A DNA stretch of 64,000 nucleotides from NCBI GenBank assembly GCA_028288725.1, contig JAQGIC010000033.1, positions 1-64,000 on the forward strand, read 5' to 3'. The position numbers were made by a program, and so were the translations under genes. The notes beneath the pieces are model-generated. The model made no database searches and was not told the origin of the DNA. It was given only the letters and a program-made list of their open reading frames with translations. Below are positions 18,841 through 30,292 of the stretch, in pieces (position 1 is the stretch's first letter; every line of letters begins with the position of its first letter). The DNA comes from Rhodospirillales bacterium (GTDB lineage Bacteria; Pseudomonadota; Alphaproteobacteria; ATCC43930; CGMCC-115725).

Positions 18841-20045
18841 GTCTGAAATTCACCGCTCCCGCCGCCAAGGAAGCCCGACCGCCGCAACCGCCGGCCAGGA
18901 CCTCGATGCGCGGGCACCTGCGCGAATACGGCATGATCCTGTCGCTCGCCCTGATCGTGATCTTCTTCGAGAAGATGACGAACGGCGCCTTGCTGCTGCC
19001 GCTCAACCTGACCAATCTTGTGTTGCAGAACAGCTACATCGTCATCATGGCGCTGGGCATGCTGCTGGTCATCGTCGCCGGCCATATCGACCTGTCGGTC
19101 GGCTCGGTCGCGGGCTTCATCGGAGCGATCGCCGCCGTGCTGATGGTGCAGTTTCATCTGAATATGGTGCTGACGTCGGTGCTGTGCCTGGGCATCGGTG
19201 CCGCGATCGGGGCGGCGCAGGGCTATTGGATCGCGTTCTTCAAGATCCCGTCCTTCATCGTGACCCTGGCCGGCATGCTGGTGTTTCGGGGGCTGTGTCT
19301 CGTGGTCCTGGCCGGCCAGTCGGTCGGCCCCTTCCCCGTCATCTTCCAGAAGCTGAGTTCCGGCTTCCTGCCGGATCTGGTCACGGGCGCCAAGCTCAAC
19401 GTCACCTCGCTCGTCCTCACCATCCTCTTGACCGTCGCGATGATCGGCATGGGCGTGCGCAACCGCATCAAGCGGCAGCGGAACGGCATCTCGCAGGATT
19501 CGGCCCTGTTCTTCGGCCTGAAGAACGCCGTCATGGCGATCATCGTCCTGGGGCTGGGGTATCTGCTGTCGTCCTATCGCGGCCTGCCCAATGTGCTGAT
19601 GATCATGATCGTGCTGATCGCGCTCTACACCTTCGTCACGCTGCGCACGACGATCGGCCGGCGCATCTATGCGCTGGGCGGCAACGAAAAGGCGGCGAAG
19701 CTGTCGGGCATCAGGACCGAGCGGCTGACGTTCCTCACCTTCGTCAACATGGGCGTGCTGTCGGCGCTGGCCGGGCTGATCTTCGCGGCGCGCCTCAATA
19801 CGGCCACGCCCAAGGCCGGCACCTCGTTCGAGCTCGACGTGATCGCCGCCTGCTTCATCGGCGGCGCCTCGGCCTCGGGTGGCGTCGGCAAGGTGACGGG
19901 TGCGGTGATCGGCGCCTTCGTCATGGGCATCATGAACAACGGCATGTCGATCGTCGGCGTCGGCATCGATTGGCAGCAGGTGATCAAGGGCCTGGTGCTG
20001 CTCGCCGCGGTCTGTTTCGACGTCTATAACCGCAACCGGTCATAG
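18837..20045 (+). CDS. gguB: Sugar ABC transporter permease GguB
   Basis: A 402-residue inner-membrane permease with about ten hydrophobic segments and the CUT2 permease motif GHIDLSVGSVAGF (LSVGS). Later segments include YALGGNEKAAKLSGI and the final GMSIVGVGIDWQQVIKGLVLLAAV. It completes the ChvE-GguA-GguB importer. The third gene of the Agrobacterium operon, gguC, is absent. Its stop overlaps the convergent solute-binding gene by 6 bp. Confidence 0.95.
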   Translation: MSLKFTAPAAKEARPPQPPARTSMRGHLREYGMILSLALIVIFFEKMTNGALLLPLNLTNLVLQNSYIVIMALGMLLVIVAGHIDLSVGSVAGFIGAIAAVLMVQFHLNMVLTSVLCLGIGAAIGAAQGYWIAFFKIPSFIVTLAGMLVFRGLCLVVLAGQSVGPFPVIFQKLSSGFLPDLVTGAKLNVTSLVLTILLTVAMIGMGVRNRIKRQRNGISQDSALFFGLKNAVMAIIVLGLGYLLSSYRGLPNVLMIMIVLIALYTFVTLRTTIGRRIYALGGNEKAAKLSGIRTERLTFLTFVNMGVLSALAGLIFAARLNTATPKAGTSFELDVIAACFIGGASASGGVGKVTGAVIGAFVMGIMNNGMSIVGVGIDWQQVIKGLVLLAAVCFDVYNRNRS

Positions 20046-20813
20046 GCCGGCATCGACCTCGAACGCGGCGATGATGCGCGCGGTCGTGCCGTCGCGCGCC
20101 ATAGCGGCCAGGGCCCGATTGATCCGCCCCAGGATCTCGCCCGCGTCGGGCCGGTTTTTGGCGATGGCGATATAATTCGGATCGATCGCGACCGGAACCC
20201 GGTGGATCACCAGATCGTGCGGGTCGACCCCCGCCGCCGCGGCATTGAACCTGACTGCGGCATCCCCGCCGGACAGGATCGCGCCATCGATCCGGCCGGC
20301 GCTCAGCATCTTGATGCGTTCGCAATGGCCATTGTCGCGGACGACGTGAAACTGGCCGAGCGCCGCCTCCAGCACCTGGCCATAGCTGCTGCCGCGCTGG
20401 AGGCCGATCGAGCGGCCGTTGAGGTCGGACAGCTTCTCGAACGGGAAATCGGCGACGCGCCGGGTAACCAGGACGACCCGGTCATCGTAGACGACGTCGG
20501 AATAGGCGAACAGCTGGGCGCGCTCGGCCGTCCAGGAAAAGCCGGTGAGCAACCCCTCGCCCGTCTCGGCCGTGGCGATGGCGCGCGCCCAGGGCAGCGC
20601 CTCGATGTTGGCCACATAACCGGCGCGGTGCAGCGCTTCGGCCGTGATCTCGACCAGGTATCCGGCCAGCTTGTCGTGATCGAGATAGGTCTTGGGCGCC
20701 GTATGGGCGCTGGTGAATACCCGCAGCGGCGTCTGGGCTCGCGCGGCGGCGCCGGCGAGGCACAGGACCAGCGCGCCGAGGGCGACCATCCCGAAACGGC
20801 GAAAATTCTTCAT
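20040..20813 (-). CDS. Orphan periplasmic solute-binding protein (family 3 type)
   Basis: A 257-residue secreted protein (start MKNFRRFGMVALGAL; signal cut likely after ARA). The mature sequence (TPLRVFTSAHTAPKTYLD, GYLVEITAEALHRAGY, then LNGRSIGLQRGSSYGQVLE) has the two-lobe pattern of family 3 extracellular solute-binding proteins for amino acids and related small molecules. No permease or ATPase genes accompany it, so it may serve a transporter encoded elsewhere or be a free-standing binding protein. It is convergent with gguB, with a 6-bp overlap of stops. Confidence 0.8.
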   Translation of the reverse strand: MKNFRRFGMVALGALVLCLAGAAARAQTPLRVFTSAHTAPKTYLDHDKLAGYLVEITAEALHRAGYVANIEALPWARAIATAETGEGLLTGFSWTAERAQLFAYSDVVYDDRVVLVTRRVADFPFEKLSDLNGRSIGLQRGSSYGQVLEAALGQFHVVRDNGHCERIKMLSAGRIDGAILSGGDAAVRFNAAAAGVDPHDLVIHRVPVAIDPNYIAIAKNRPDAGEILGRINRALAAMARDGTTARIIAAFEVDAGL

Positions 20814-20975
20814 AACGCGGCACCCACGCAATAACCCGACGCCGGGAAATCTGCGCCCAAGGGATTTACGAGAGCTGACCAAACGATCGGCGATTGCCGG
20901 CGACGGATCTGCGCAAATGAAAACGGCGGAATGCCGAAGCATCCCGCCGTCCCATTTGTCCGTACCGTTCAGCCC

Positions 20976-21088
20976 TAGAGCCTGATCCGATCAAACCGGC
21001 TCGGCCTGATCGGATCAGGCTCTAAATATTTGGTTTGGAGGCCGATTCAGATATGAGGCCAAGCAGGCCTCATATCATCGCGCTCTAG
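20976..21088 (-). repeat. Dispersed two-hairpin element, copy 1 (full length)
   Basis: A 113-bp element built from an imperfect long hairpin (20977 to about 21024, arms with GAGCCTGATCCGATCA and its complement), a spacer like TAAATATTTGGTTT, and a second hairpin GATATGAGGCC/GGCCTCATATC (21052-21076). Its right edge CGCTCTAG contains the TAG stop of ssb (21085-21087, minus strand). Related copies lie at 37350, 39991 and 59934. Confidence 0.9.
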
Positions 21089-21621
21089 AACGGAATCTCG
21101 TCGTCCAGATCCGTCGCCGGGGCCGGGCCGCCGCCCCCGCTGCGGCCGCCACCGCCACCGGAGCCGCCGCGCGAGCCGCCGCCGTAGCCGCCCCCACCAC
21201 CACCACCGCCGCTATAGCCGCCGCCTTCGTCGTCGCCGAACTCGGCGCCACCGCCACCGCCGCCGCCCTGGCGGCTATCGAGCATGGTCAGCTCGCCGCG
21301 GAACTTCTGCAGCACGACCTCGGTCGTATAGCGTTCCTGGCCGGAGTTATCGGTCCATTTGCGCGTCTGCAGCGCGCCTTCGAGATAGACCTTGGCGCCC
21401 TTCTTCAGGTAGCGCTCGGCGACCTCGACCAGGCGGTCGTTGAAGATCACCACGCGATGCCATTCGGTCCGCTCGCGCTTCTCGCCGGTGCTGCGATCTT
21501 TCCAGTTTTCCGAGGTCGCGACCGTCAGACTGGCCACCTTGGTGCCGTCGTTGGTCGAGCGGATCTCGGGATCCTTGCCGAGATTGCCGACCAGGATGAC
21601 CTTGTTCACCGAACCGGCCAT
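21085..21621 (-). CDS. ssb: Single-stranded DNA-binding protein
   Basis: A 178-residue SSB. The OB-fold occupies residues 1-115 ([54 protein letters not shown]). A linker of about 50 residues made almost entirely of Gly with Ser, Tyr and Arg follows, then the acidic tip DLDDEIPF, which docks repair and replication partners. The length is typical. It lies downstream of ppc and uvrA on the map, the region where many alphaproteobacteria keep uvrA-ssb-gyrA together. The stop codon TAG is supplied by the edge of a dispersed repeat element. Confidence 0.97.
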   Translation of the reverse strand: MAGSVNKVILVGNLGKDPEIRSTNDGTKVASLTVATSENWKDRSTGEKRERTEWHRVVIFNDRLVEVAERYLKKGAKVYLEGALQTRKWTDNSGQERYTTEVVLQKFRGELTMLDSRQGGGGGGGAEFGDDEGGGYSGGGGGGGGYGGGSRGGSGGGGGRSGGGGPAPATDLDDEIPF

Positions 21622-21695
21622 GAAACACCCCTATGAGCCATTGAAATCGATGCTCAGAGGTAGGACGGAAGCGCGGCCGGGCGCAAGCCCCGCGT

Positions 21696-24686
21696 TTACC
21701 CGACCGCACCGATTTGGTAGGCGATCGCGTTCGACAGGCGCAGGACCTGGCCATAGAGCGCCAGCAGCGGATCGAACAGGGTTTCATGCTCGCGCGCATA
21801 GCCCTGCGAGGCCTCGCCCTCGTAGGTCGACGGTTCGTCCTCGCCGGCCGATTCGAGCAGCGCGTCCTGGTCGACCTTGGGGAAGATCTCCTTCAGCAGC
21901 TGCACCGCGCCGGGCACGTCGAGCCGGATCAGCCGGGTCACGATATCGATCTTCATCAGGCCATGATGGGGCGAGAAATCCGGCACGTGCATGGCCAGCA
22001 GATAGATCCGATGGATCAGCGCCAGGCGTACGACATGCAGCAGCACCAGCGTGTTGTGGCGGTCGGGCTCCAGCTTGCCCTCCAGCCCGCCGCCATAGGC
22101 GCCGGCGCGGTCGGTCAGATCCAGGAAATCGGCCTGAAGGCGACGATAGAGCTTGATCAACGCCGGATGGATATCGAGCTGCTCCAAGGCGCTCGAAACG
22201 CCGCGCAGCTCCATCGCCCGGGCGGGCCGGCGCGTGCTCGCCGAGCGCGACAGCCACATGCCGGGATTGAGCGTGTCGATATGGGCGCGCAGCACATCCG
22301 GATCGCTGAAGCCCAGCGCGGTTTCGACCATGACCATGGCGCGGCGGAAGCGCGGTGAGCGCTGGCATAGGCTGTCGAAGAATTCCGGGTCCTTGGCCCG
22401 GGCCCGGCCGACGCCGAACAGCGTGTTCGCCAGCAGGCCCAGCTGCTGCAGGATGGCATTGTTCGGGATCGCGCGGATCTGCGAGACGTGGGTCACCTCC
22501 ATCGCGCGCGCCGAACCGTCATGCTGGCGCTTGGTCGGGCGCGAGCCGGTACGCGGCACCAGATTGGCACCATAGGCGCTGAGCAGCACGGCATAGTTCG
22601 GGTCGGCGACCAGGCTCTGGAACTGCTGCTGGATGGTCGCGAAGAATTCGACCGCGTAGTCGTTCTCCCGATAGATCGGATCGTCGATCGCCTCCGGATC
22701 GGGCAGCAGCATGGTTTCCAGCACGCCGCGCATTACGGCGAGCGCGGAAGCGAAGCCCATGAACGGCAGGAAGCCGTCGCCGCCCTGGAAGCTCACCTCC
22801 TCCTTCACCGCGATGCCGAGGCCGGCGAAATTGGCGCGGGTCACCGGCGGGCTGACATAGCGTAGCCGGTCGGCCAGGCTCGACGGATGGCCGCCGCGGC
22901 CGATCGATTCGCCATGGGTGTTGAACAGCACGATCTGCACGTCGGTCAGCTCGTGGCGCGCCAGCAGGGCCGCCAGCCTGAGCCGCAGCCGCTCGATCAT
23001 GAAGGTGGCCGCCATCTGGCCCAGATAGCGCCCGGAATCGGAAAAGCCGAACTGCACGGTCAGCCGGCCGGTGCGCTTCAGATACGCCTTGTAATGCGGG
23101 CTCCGGAGCGCTTCCTCGATGATGCCGTCGCCGCGCGCCAGCGCTTCGGCGGTCTCATACAGCGGCGAGATCTCGACCTGATCCTCGACGCCGAACAGCC
23201 GGGCGTAATAGAGCGCGGTCAGCAAGGTGAAGCCGGCCTCGGTCTCGGCGATCAGAAATCGGACCGGCGTGTCGCCGTCGACGTATTTCACCATCTGCTG
23301 GACGATCATGAACAGCCGCTTGGCCGTCGCCCGCTCCACCATCAGGTCGGCGAAATTGACCGACACCGGCCGGACCGATCCCAGCAGGTCGTTGATGGCG
23401 TTGTGATAGCTGCGCCGGTGGCTCGGATCGTTCGGCGCCGTCTCCATATCGACCTGGCTGCGGATCGCGTTGTGCAGCTGGGTCGCGTTGAGCCGGACAT
23501 GGGTATGGGCCAGCCCCAGCCCGTGGGCCGCCAGGCTGGCATCGAACAGGGCGAGATCGCGCCGGACCACCCGGTCCGTCGCCTTCGCCAAGGCCGCGGC
23601 GATCGTCTGGCGCAGCGGTGCGGCACTGACCAGCCCCGCCTCGCGCCCGGTCACGAACAGATGGGAGAGGGCCGCGACCTGTTCCGGATGGCCCGCGACC
23701 TCGGCCAAGAGCCCCTGCTCGCGCTCGACCATGTCGACGGCATCGCCGAGCCGCCGGGCCAGCGGTGCCAGGTCGGCGGCCAGGCTCTTGTCGGCGGCGA
23801 CGAGGCGCGCGACGGTCGCCTGATGGCGCCTCAACTGCAGCAGCTTGACGATCAGGCGCTTGGCGAACGTGTCGCTCCAGGCGATGTCGGTTCGGCCGTC
23901 GAGATCATAGCCGACCCACGATGCCGCCGTGATCAGGTTGGGCCTGAGTTCGGTCCAGCGCTCCGGATAGAGCTCGGCCGCGACATCGAGCACGATCGCA
24001 TTGGTCCGGTCGAGCGCGTCCTGGATATGGCCCAGCGCCTCGACCGAGAAATCATGCTCGATGCCCAGCGTCAGATCCGTCGGCGGCAGATGCCCGGCAT
24101 TCATCACCTCGCGCAGCGTGTCGGCGCCGCCGGCGGCGCCCAGCGGTCCGCCCGCCTCCCCCCGCCCCGTCGCCATGCGCATCAGCGCCCGCGACAGCTC
24201 GATCGTCATGCCGAAGGTCGGGTGCGCCGTCAGCACGATGCCGAGCACCGCGCGCTCGATGCGCGTGCGAAACGCGTCGAACGAGACCCGCGGCGTGCCC
24301 GCCACCGCGCGCACGACCGCGGCGATGGCGAGCGCGTTCGCCTGCGGGTCCGTATCGCCCAGATAGCGCACCTGGCGATCGACCCGGTCGGCGAAGGACT
24401 TGACCGACAGGCGCTGTACCAGCTGATCCATCGCCCCGGCCGAGGCCTGGCCGCCATCCATCATGCGCGAGATCTCGAGCGCCATCAGCAGAATGGGATT
24501 GCCGAACGGATCGACCTCGGCCTGCTCCGCCAAGACGAAGAGTCGCTCGCGCAACAGCCGTTCGAGCGTCGCGCCATCGGCGGTGGACGCGGTCGATCCC
24601 GCCAACAGCGCCCGAAGCCGCGAGGCGAGCATGCTGCGTTGCACGCGATCGAATTCAGCTCTTTCAGCCCCAGAATCCGCAAGCAT
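21696..24686 (-). CDS. Divergent phosphoenolpyruvate carboxylase-like protein
   Basis: A 996-residue member of the PEP carboxylase family, slightly longer than usual. Family landmarks are present but altered. VLTAHPTFG keeps the catalytic His (E. coli His138) but has Phe where Glu is usual. GFSDSGRYLGQM has Arg where the active-site Lys (E. coli 546) is expected in GYSDSAKDAG. FNTHGESIGRGGHP replaces FHGRGGSIGRGG, so His579 and Arg581 are changed while Arg587 is kept. GSRPTKR and QIRAIPNNAILQQLG are recognisable. It may therefore be inactive or have another activity rather than making oxaloacetate. The start at 24686 (MLADSGAERAEF) follows GAGAAG; an earlier in-frame ATG at 24752 is less likely. 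It is divergent from uvrA. Confidence 0.85.
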   Translation of the reverse strand: MLADSGAERAEFDRVQRSMLASRLRALLAGSTASTADGATLERLLRERLFVLAEQAEVDPFGNPILLMALEISRMMDGGQASAGAMDQLVQRLSVKSFADRVDRQVRYLGDTDPQANALAIAAVVRAVAGTPRVSFDAFRTRIERAVLGIVLTAHPTFGMTIELSRALMRMATGRGEAGGPLGAAGGADTLREVMNAGHLPPTDLTLGIEHDFSVEALGHIQDALDRTNAIVLDVAAELYPERWTELRPNLITAASWVGYDLDGRTDIAWSDTFAKRLIVKLLQLRRHQATVARLVAADKSLAADLAPLARRLGDAVDMVEREQGLLAEVAGHPEQVAALSHLFVTGREAGLVSAAPLRQTIAAALAKATDRVVRRDLALFDASLAAHGLGLAHTHVRLNATQLHNAIRSQVDMETAPNDPSHRRSYHNAINDLLGSVRPVSVNFADLMVERATAKRLFMIVQQMVKYVDGDTPVRFLIAETEAGFTLLTALYYARLFGVEDQVEISPLYETAEALARGDGIIEEALRSPHYKAYLKRTGRLTVQFGFSDSGRYLGQMAATFMIERLRLRLAALLARHELTDVQIVLFNTHGESIGRGGHPSSLADRLRYVSPPVTRANFAGLGIAVKEEVSFQGGDGFLPFMGFASALAVMRGVLETMLLPDPEAIDDPIYRENDYAVEFFATIQQQFQSLVADPNYAVLLSAYGANLVPRTGSRPTKRQHDGSARAMEVTHVSQIRAIPNNAILQQLGLLANTLFGVGRARAKDPEFFDSLCQRSPRFRRAMVMVETALGFSDPDVLRAHIDTLNPGMWLSRSASTRRPARAMELRGVSSALEQLDIHPALIKLYRRLQADFLDLTDRAGAYGGGLEGKLEPDRHNTLVLLHVVRLALIHRIYLLAMHVPDFSPHHGLMKIDIVTRLIRLDVPGAVQLLKEIFPKVDQDALLESAGEDEPSTYEGEASQGYAREHETLFDPLLALYGQVLRLSNAIAYQIGAVG

Positions 24687-24913
24687 CTGCTTCTCTCGAC
24701 AGGTAAATTTGTAACTTTCGATCTTATGGCATTGTGCAGCGCACTTCAGCAAGTCTCTGGCGAAACCGCAGGCCTAAGATTGTTTTTCGCGTCGACGACC
24801 CAATGCGCTACCATGATCACGTTTTGTTCTTTCTGGGGGCGAAAGGGATTGAGTCGATTTTCCGGCCCGCCGCCCCATATAGTCGTGCGACCCCCAAACG
24901 GAAGAATTTCCTG

Positions 24914-27766
<2,853 letters not shown>

Positions 27767-27935
27767 TGCTCAACTTGTGGTCGTTTTCGGGAACGATGTG
27801 GCGATCTTTTGATCACACGGCAATACCGCGTAACGAGGTTTACATTGGGTTAATACAAATCGTATCAAATGCGGTGAGCGGGGCCTGCCGTGGGAATCCT
27901 ATTTCACGATCAAGGCAGTCGCGACGTGAGGAGCT

Positions 27936-29168
27936 ATGTCTAGGCCGGCCCAAGCGGACATTTCGACGAATCAGGAGTACCGCCTCCTCGAGCATATCGA
28001 TCGCCTGTCGCGGCATAAGGAAGGCCGTCGGGCCGTCCATATCCATCTGTCCAAGCTGAAGTCGGAGAACCGGCGCGATCACCATTTGCGGATCGCGGCC
28101 AGCACCTTCGAGAATCAGGTCAAGTCATTCGAAGGCCAGCTGTTCCGCCTGGCCAATCAGGATCTGTTCTTCGTCTATCGCGACGTGGATCCGGTCGAGA
28201 TGGACGAGGCGGTGATGCGCCTGCGCTATCTCTTCACCGACGATCCGTTGGTGCAGGACGCGGACGACGACGACCAGTTCAGCACCTGGTACGATCTGGA
28301 GCGGCAGTACCAGGACCTGCATAGCGTCGTTCAGGCGCTCTATGACGAGGTCCAGAAGCGCCAGAAGCGCCTGGCCCAGATCGCCGGCACCGGCGGTCCC
28401 GCCGGCGGCAAGCCGCCGATCAATCCGCATCGCCTGGGCGAACTGATCGACATCATCGCCAAGGCCGATCTGTCGAACCTGCTGCGCCGTCAGGCGGTTT
28501 TCGCCATTCTGACGACCCAGGCGCCGCAGCCCCTGTTCCGCGAGCTGTTCATCTCGATCGGCGACCTGCAGAAGCTGGTGCTGCCGAACTATGACATTCT
28601 GGCCAATCGCTGGCTGTTCCAGTACCTGACCGAAACGCTCGACAAGCGCATGCTGGCGATGCTGACGCGCAACGACGATCCGGCGATCTCGAATTCCTTC
28701 AGCCTGAACCTGAACGTCTCGACCATCCTGTCCAAGGAGTTCATGACGTTCGACGCCTCGCTGAAGGCCGGCGCACGCGGCACGATCGTGATCGAGCTGC
28801 AGATGCTGGACGTCTATGCCGACATCGCCGCCTTCACCTTCGCCCGCGACTTCGCCAAGGAGCGCGGCTATCGGCTGTGCCTTGACGGCTTGAACGAATT
28901 GACCCTGCCGATCATCGATCGCGAAAAGCTGGGAATCGATTTGGTCAAGCTGCAGTGGAAGTCCAACATGGGCGACGAGCGAATCCCCGAAAAAAAGAAC
29001 AAGATCAAGGAAATGGTCGAGCGCACGGGCAAGGCCAAGGTCATCATGTGCCATGTCGACAACGAGGACGCGCTGCGCTTCGGTCACAGCATCGGGATCG
29101 CCATGTACCAGGGCCGCTTCATCGACCAGCTCGTCGCACCCCGCAACGCTGCCAACCGATTGCGCTGA
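27936..29168 (+). CDS. Protein with degenerate EAL-like C-terminal domain
   Basis: A 410-residue cytosolic protein with an excellent GAGGAG ribosome site. The C-terminal third (about residues 280-400) follows the EAL-domain pattern: RGTIVIELQMLD (LEITE-like), YRLCLDGLNEL (where DDFGTG is expected), DLVKLQWKS (DYIKID-like), and VIMCHVDNEDALRFGHSIGI then MYQGRFID (where AEGVET and VQGYLF are expected). The key acidic residues for c-di-GMP hydrolysis are mostly replaced, so it should not be an active phosphodiesterase but might bind c-di-GMP or a protein partner. The N-terminal 270 residues are helical, with a DADDDD acidic patch and no recognised domain. It stands alone. Confidence 0.7.
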   Translation: MSRPAQADISTNQEYRLLEHIDRLSRHKEGRRAVHIHLSKLKSENRRDHHLRIAASTFENQVKSFEGQLFRLANQDLFFVYRDVDPVEMDEAVMRLRYLFTDDPLVQDADDDDQFSTWYDLERQYQDLHSVVQALYDEVQKRQKRLAQIAGTGGPAGGKPPINPHRLGELIDIIAKADLSNLLRRQAVFAILTTQAPQPLFRELFISIGDLQKLVLPNYDILANRWLFQYLTETLDKRMLAMLTRNDDPAISNSFSLNLNVSTILSKEFMTFDASLKAGARGTIVIELQMLDVYADIAAFTFARDFAKERGYRLCLDGLNELTLPIIDREKLGIDLVKLQWKSNMGDERIPEKKNKIKEMVERTGKAKVIMCHVDNEDALRFGHSIGIAMYQGRFIDQLVAPRNAANRLR

Positions 29169-29224
29169 CGCTTTTGTGCCGCCGATGCTTGTGAGGCCGC
29201 TCCCGATCCCTTAGCTTCATAAGC

Positions 29225-30280
29225 ATGAGCAGTTCGTCCCAAGCGGCCGCGGCGGCCGGCCTCACCTTCCCGCATGCGACACCGCCGGAACCCGGCGGTC
29301 TGGTGGAAATCGCGCCCGGCGTGCTCTGGCTGCGCCTCGCGCTGCCGTTCCAGCTGAACCACGTGAATGTCTATCTGATCGAGGATGGCGACGGCTGGGC
29401 CGTGCTCGACACCGGCCTGGGCGACGACGCAACCCGGGCCGCCTGGGAGGCGGCCTTGGCCGGCCCGCTCGCCGGCAGCCGCCTGACCCGCCTGATCGTG
29501 ACCCATTTCCATCCCGACCATGTCGGTTTGGCCGGGTGGCTGTGCAAACGCTTCAATCTGCCGCTCCACATGAGCCAGACCGAATATCTGTTCAGCCTCT
29601 CGATCCTGCTCGACCAGGCCGGTACGGGCGAGGAGCAGCTGCGCGCGTTCCATCAATCGACCGGCCTCAACGACGACCAGATCGAGCAGGTCGTCGGGCG
29701 CGGCCATAGCTATCTGAAGCGCACGACCGGGCTGCCGCCGAGCTTCCTGCGCCTGACCGCCGGTGACCGGATCACGCTCGGCGGCCGCGGCTTCGACGTC
29801 TCGACCGGCGCCGGCCATGCGCCCGAACAGGTCATGCTGTTCCAGCCGGAAGCCAAGCTGTTCTTTTCCGCCGATCAGGTCCTGGCCAAGATCTCGCCGA
29901 ACGTCAGCGTCTGGTCGATGGAACCGGAGGCCGACCCGCTGGGCCTGTATCTCGCGTCCCTCGCACAGATCCGGGCGAGCCTGCCCGAAGACGTCTTCGT
30001 GCTGGCCTGCCACAATCTGCCGTTCTACGGGCTGCACCGTCGGATCGACGAATTGGCGCTGCACCACAAGCAGCGCTGTGGCGAGATCCTGGATGCCTGC
30101 CGCGCCGAACCCAGGAGCGCGGCCGACATCATCCCCATCCTGTTCCACCGGCCGCTCGACGCCCATCAAACCGGCTTCGCCGTCGGCGAGGTCGTGGCCC
30201 ATCTGAACTATATGATGCGCCGCGGCGAACTCGACCGGGAGACCGGGGCCGACGGCATCCATCTCTATCGCACCCGCTAA
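29225..30280 (+). CDS. Metallo-beta-lactamase fold hydrolase
   Basis: A 351-residue protein with the MBL metal motif THFHPDHVGLAGWL (HxHxDH) near residue 95, a second ligand region AGHAPEQVMLF and Asp in SADQVLAKI. The C-terminal 90 residues are helical and winged-helix-like, as in the LACTB2/glyoxalase II-like group acting on thioesters or phosphodiesters. It is the first gene of a run of five same-strand genes; the CoA-transferase-like gene begins 12 bp after its stop. A thioester hydrolase role in this acyl-CoA operon is plausible but inferred. The ribosome site is weak. Confidence 0.82.
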   Translation: MSSSSQAAAAAGLTFPHATPPEPGGLVEIAPGVLWLRLALPFQLNHVNVYLIEDGDGWAVLDTGLGDDATRAAWEAALAGPLAGSRLTRLIVTHFHPDHVGLAGWLCKRFNLPLHMSQTEYLFSLSILLDQAGTGEEQLRAFHQSTGLNDDQIEQVVGRGHSYLKRTTGLPPSFLRLTAGDRITLGGRGFDVSTGAGHAPEQVMLFQPEAKLFFSADQVLAKISPNVSVWSMEPEADPLGLYLASLAQIRASLPEDVFVLACHNLPFYGLHRRIDELALHHKQRCGEILDACRAEPRSAADIIPILFHRPLDAHQTGFAVGEVVAHLNYMMRRGELDRETGADGIHLYRTR

Positions 30281-30292
30281 AAGGACCGCGCC

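Noticed and set aside
16189-20045. Virulence (vir) sensing system suggested by chvE
   Set aside because: No virA, virG or T-DNA genes are present. The genes form an ordinary sugar importer.
24810-24840. Possible LexA (SOS) box upstream of uvrA
   Set aside because: GTTC followed after 7 bases by GGGC is not the GTTC-N7-GTTC site used in alphaproteobacteria; only a half-site is present.
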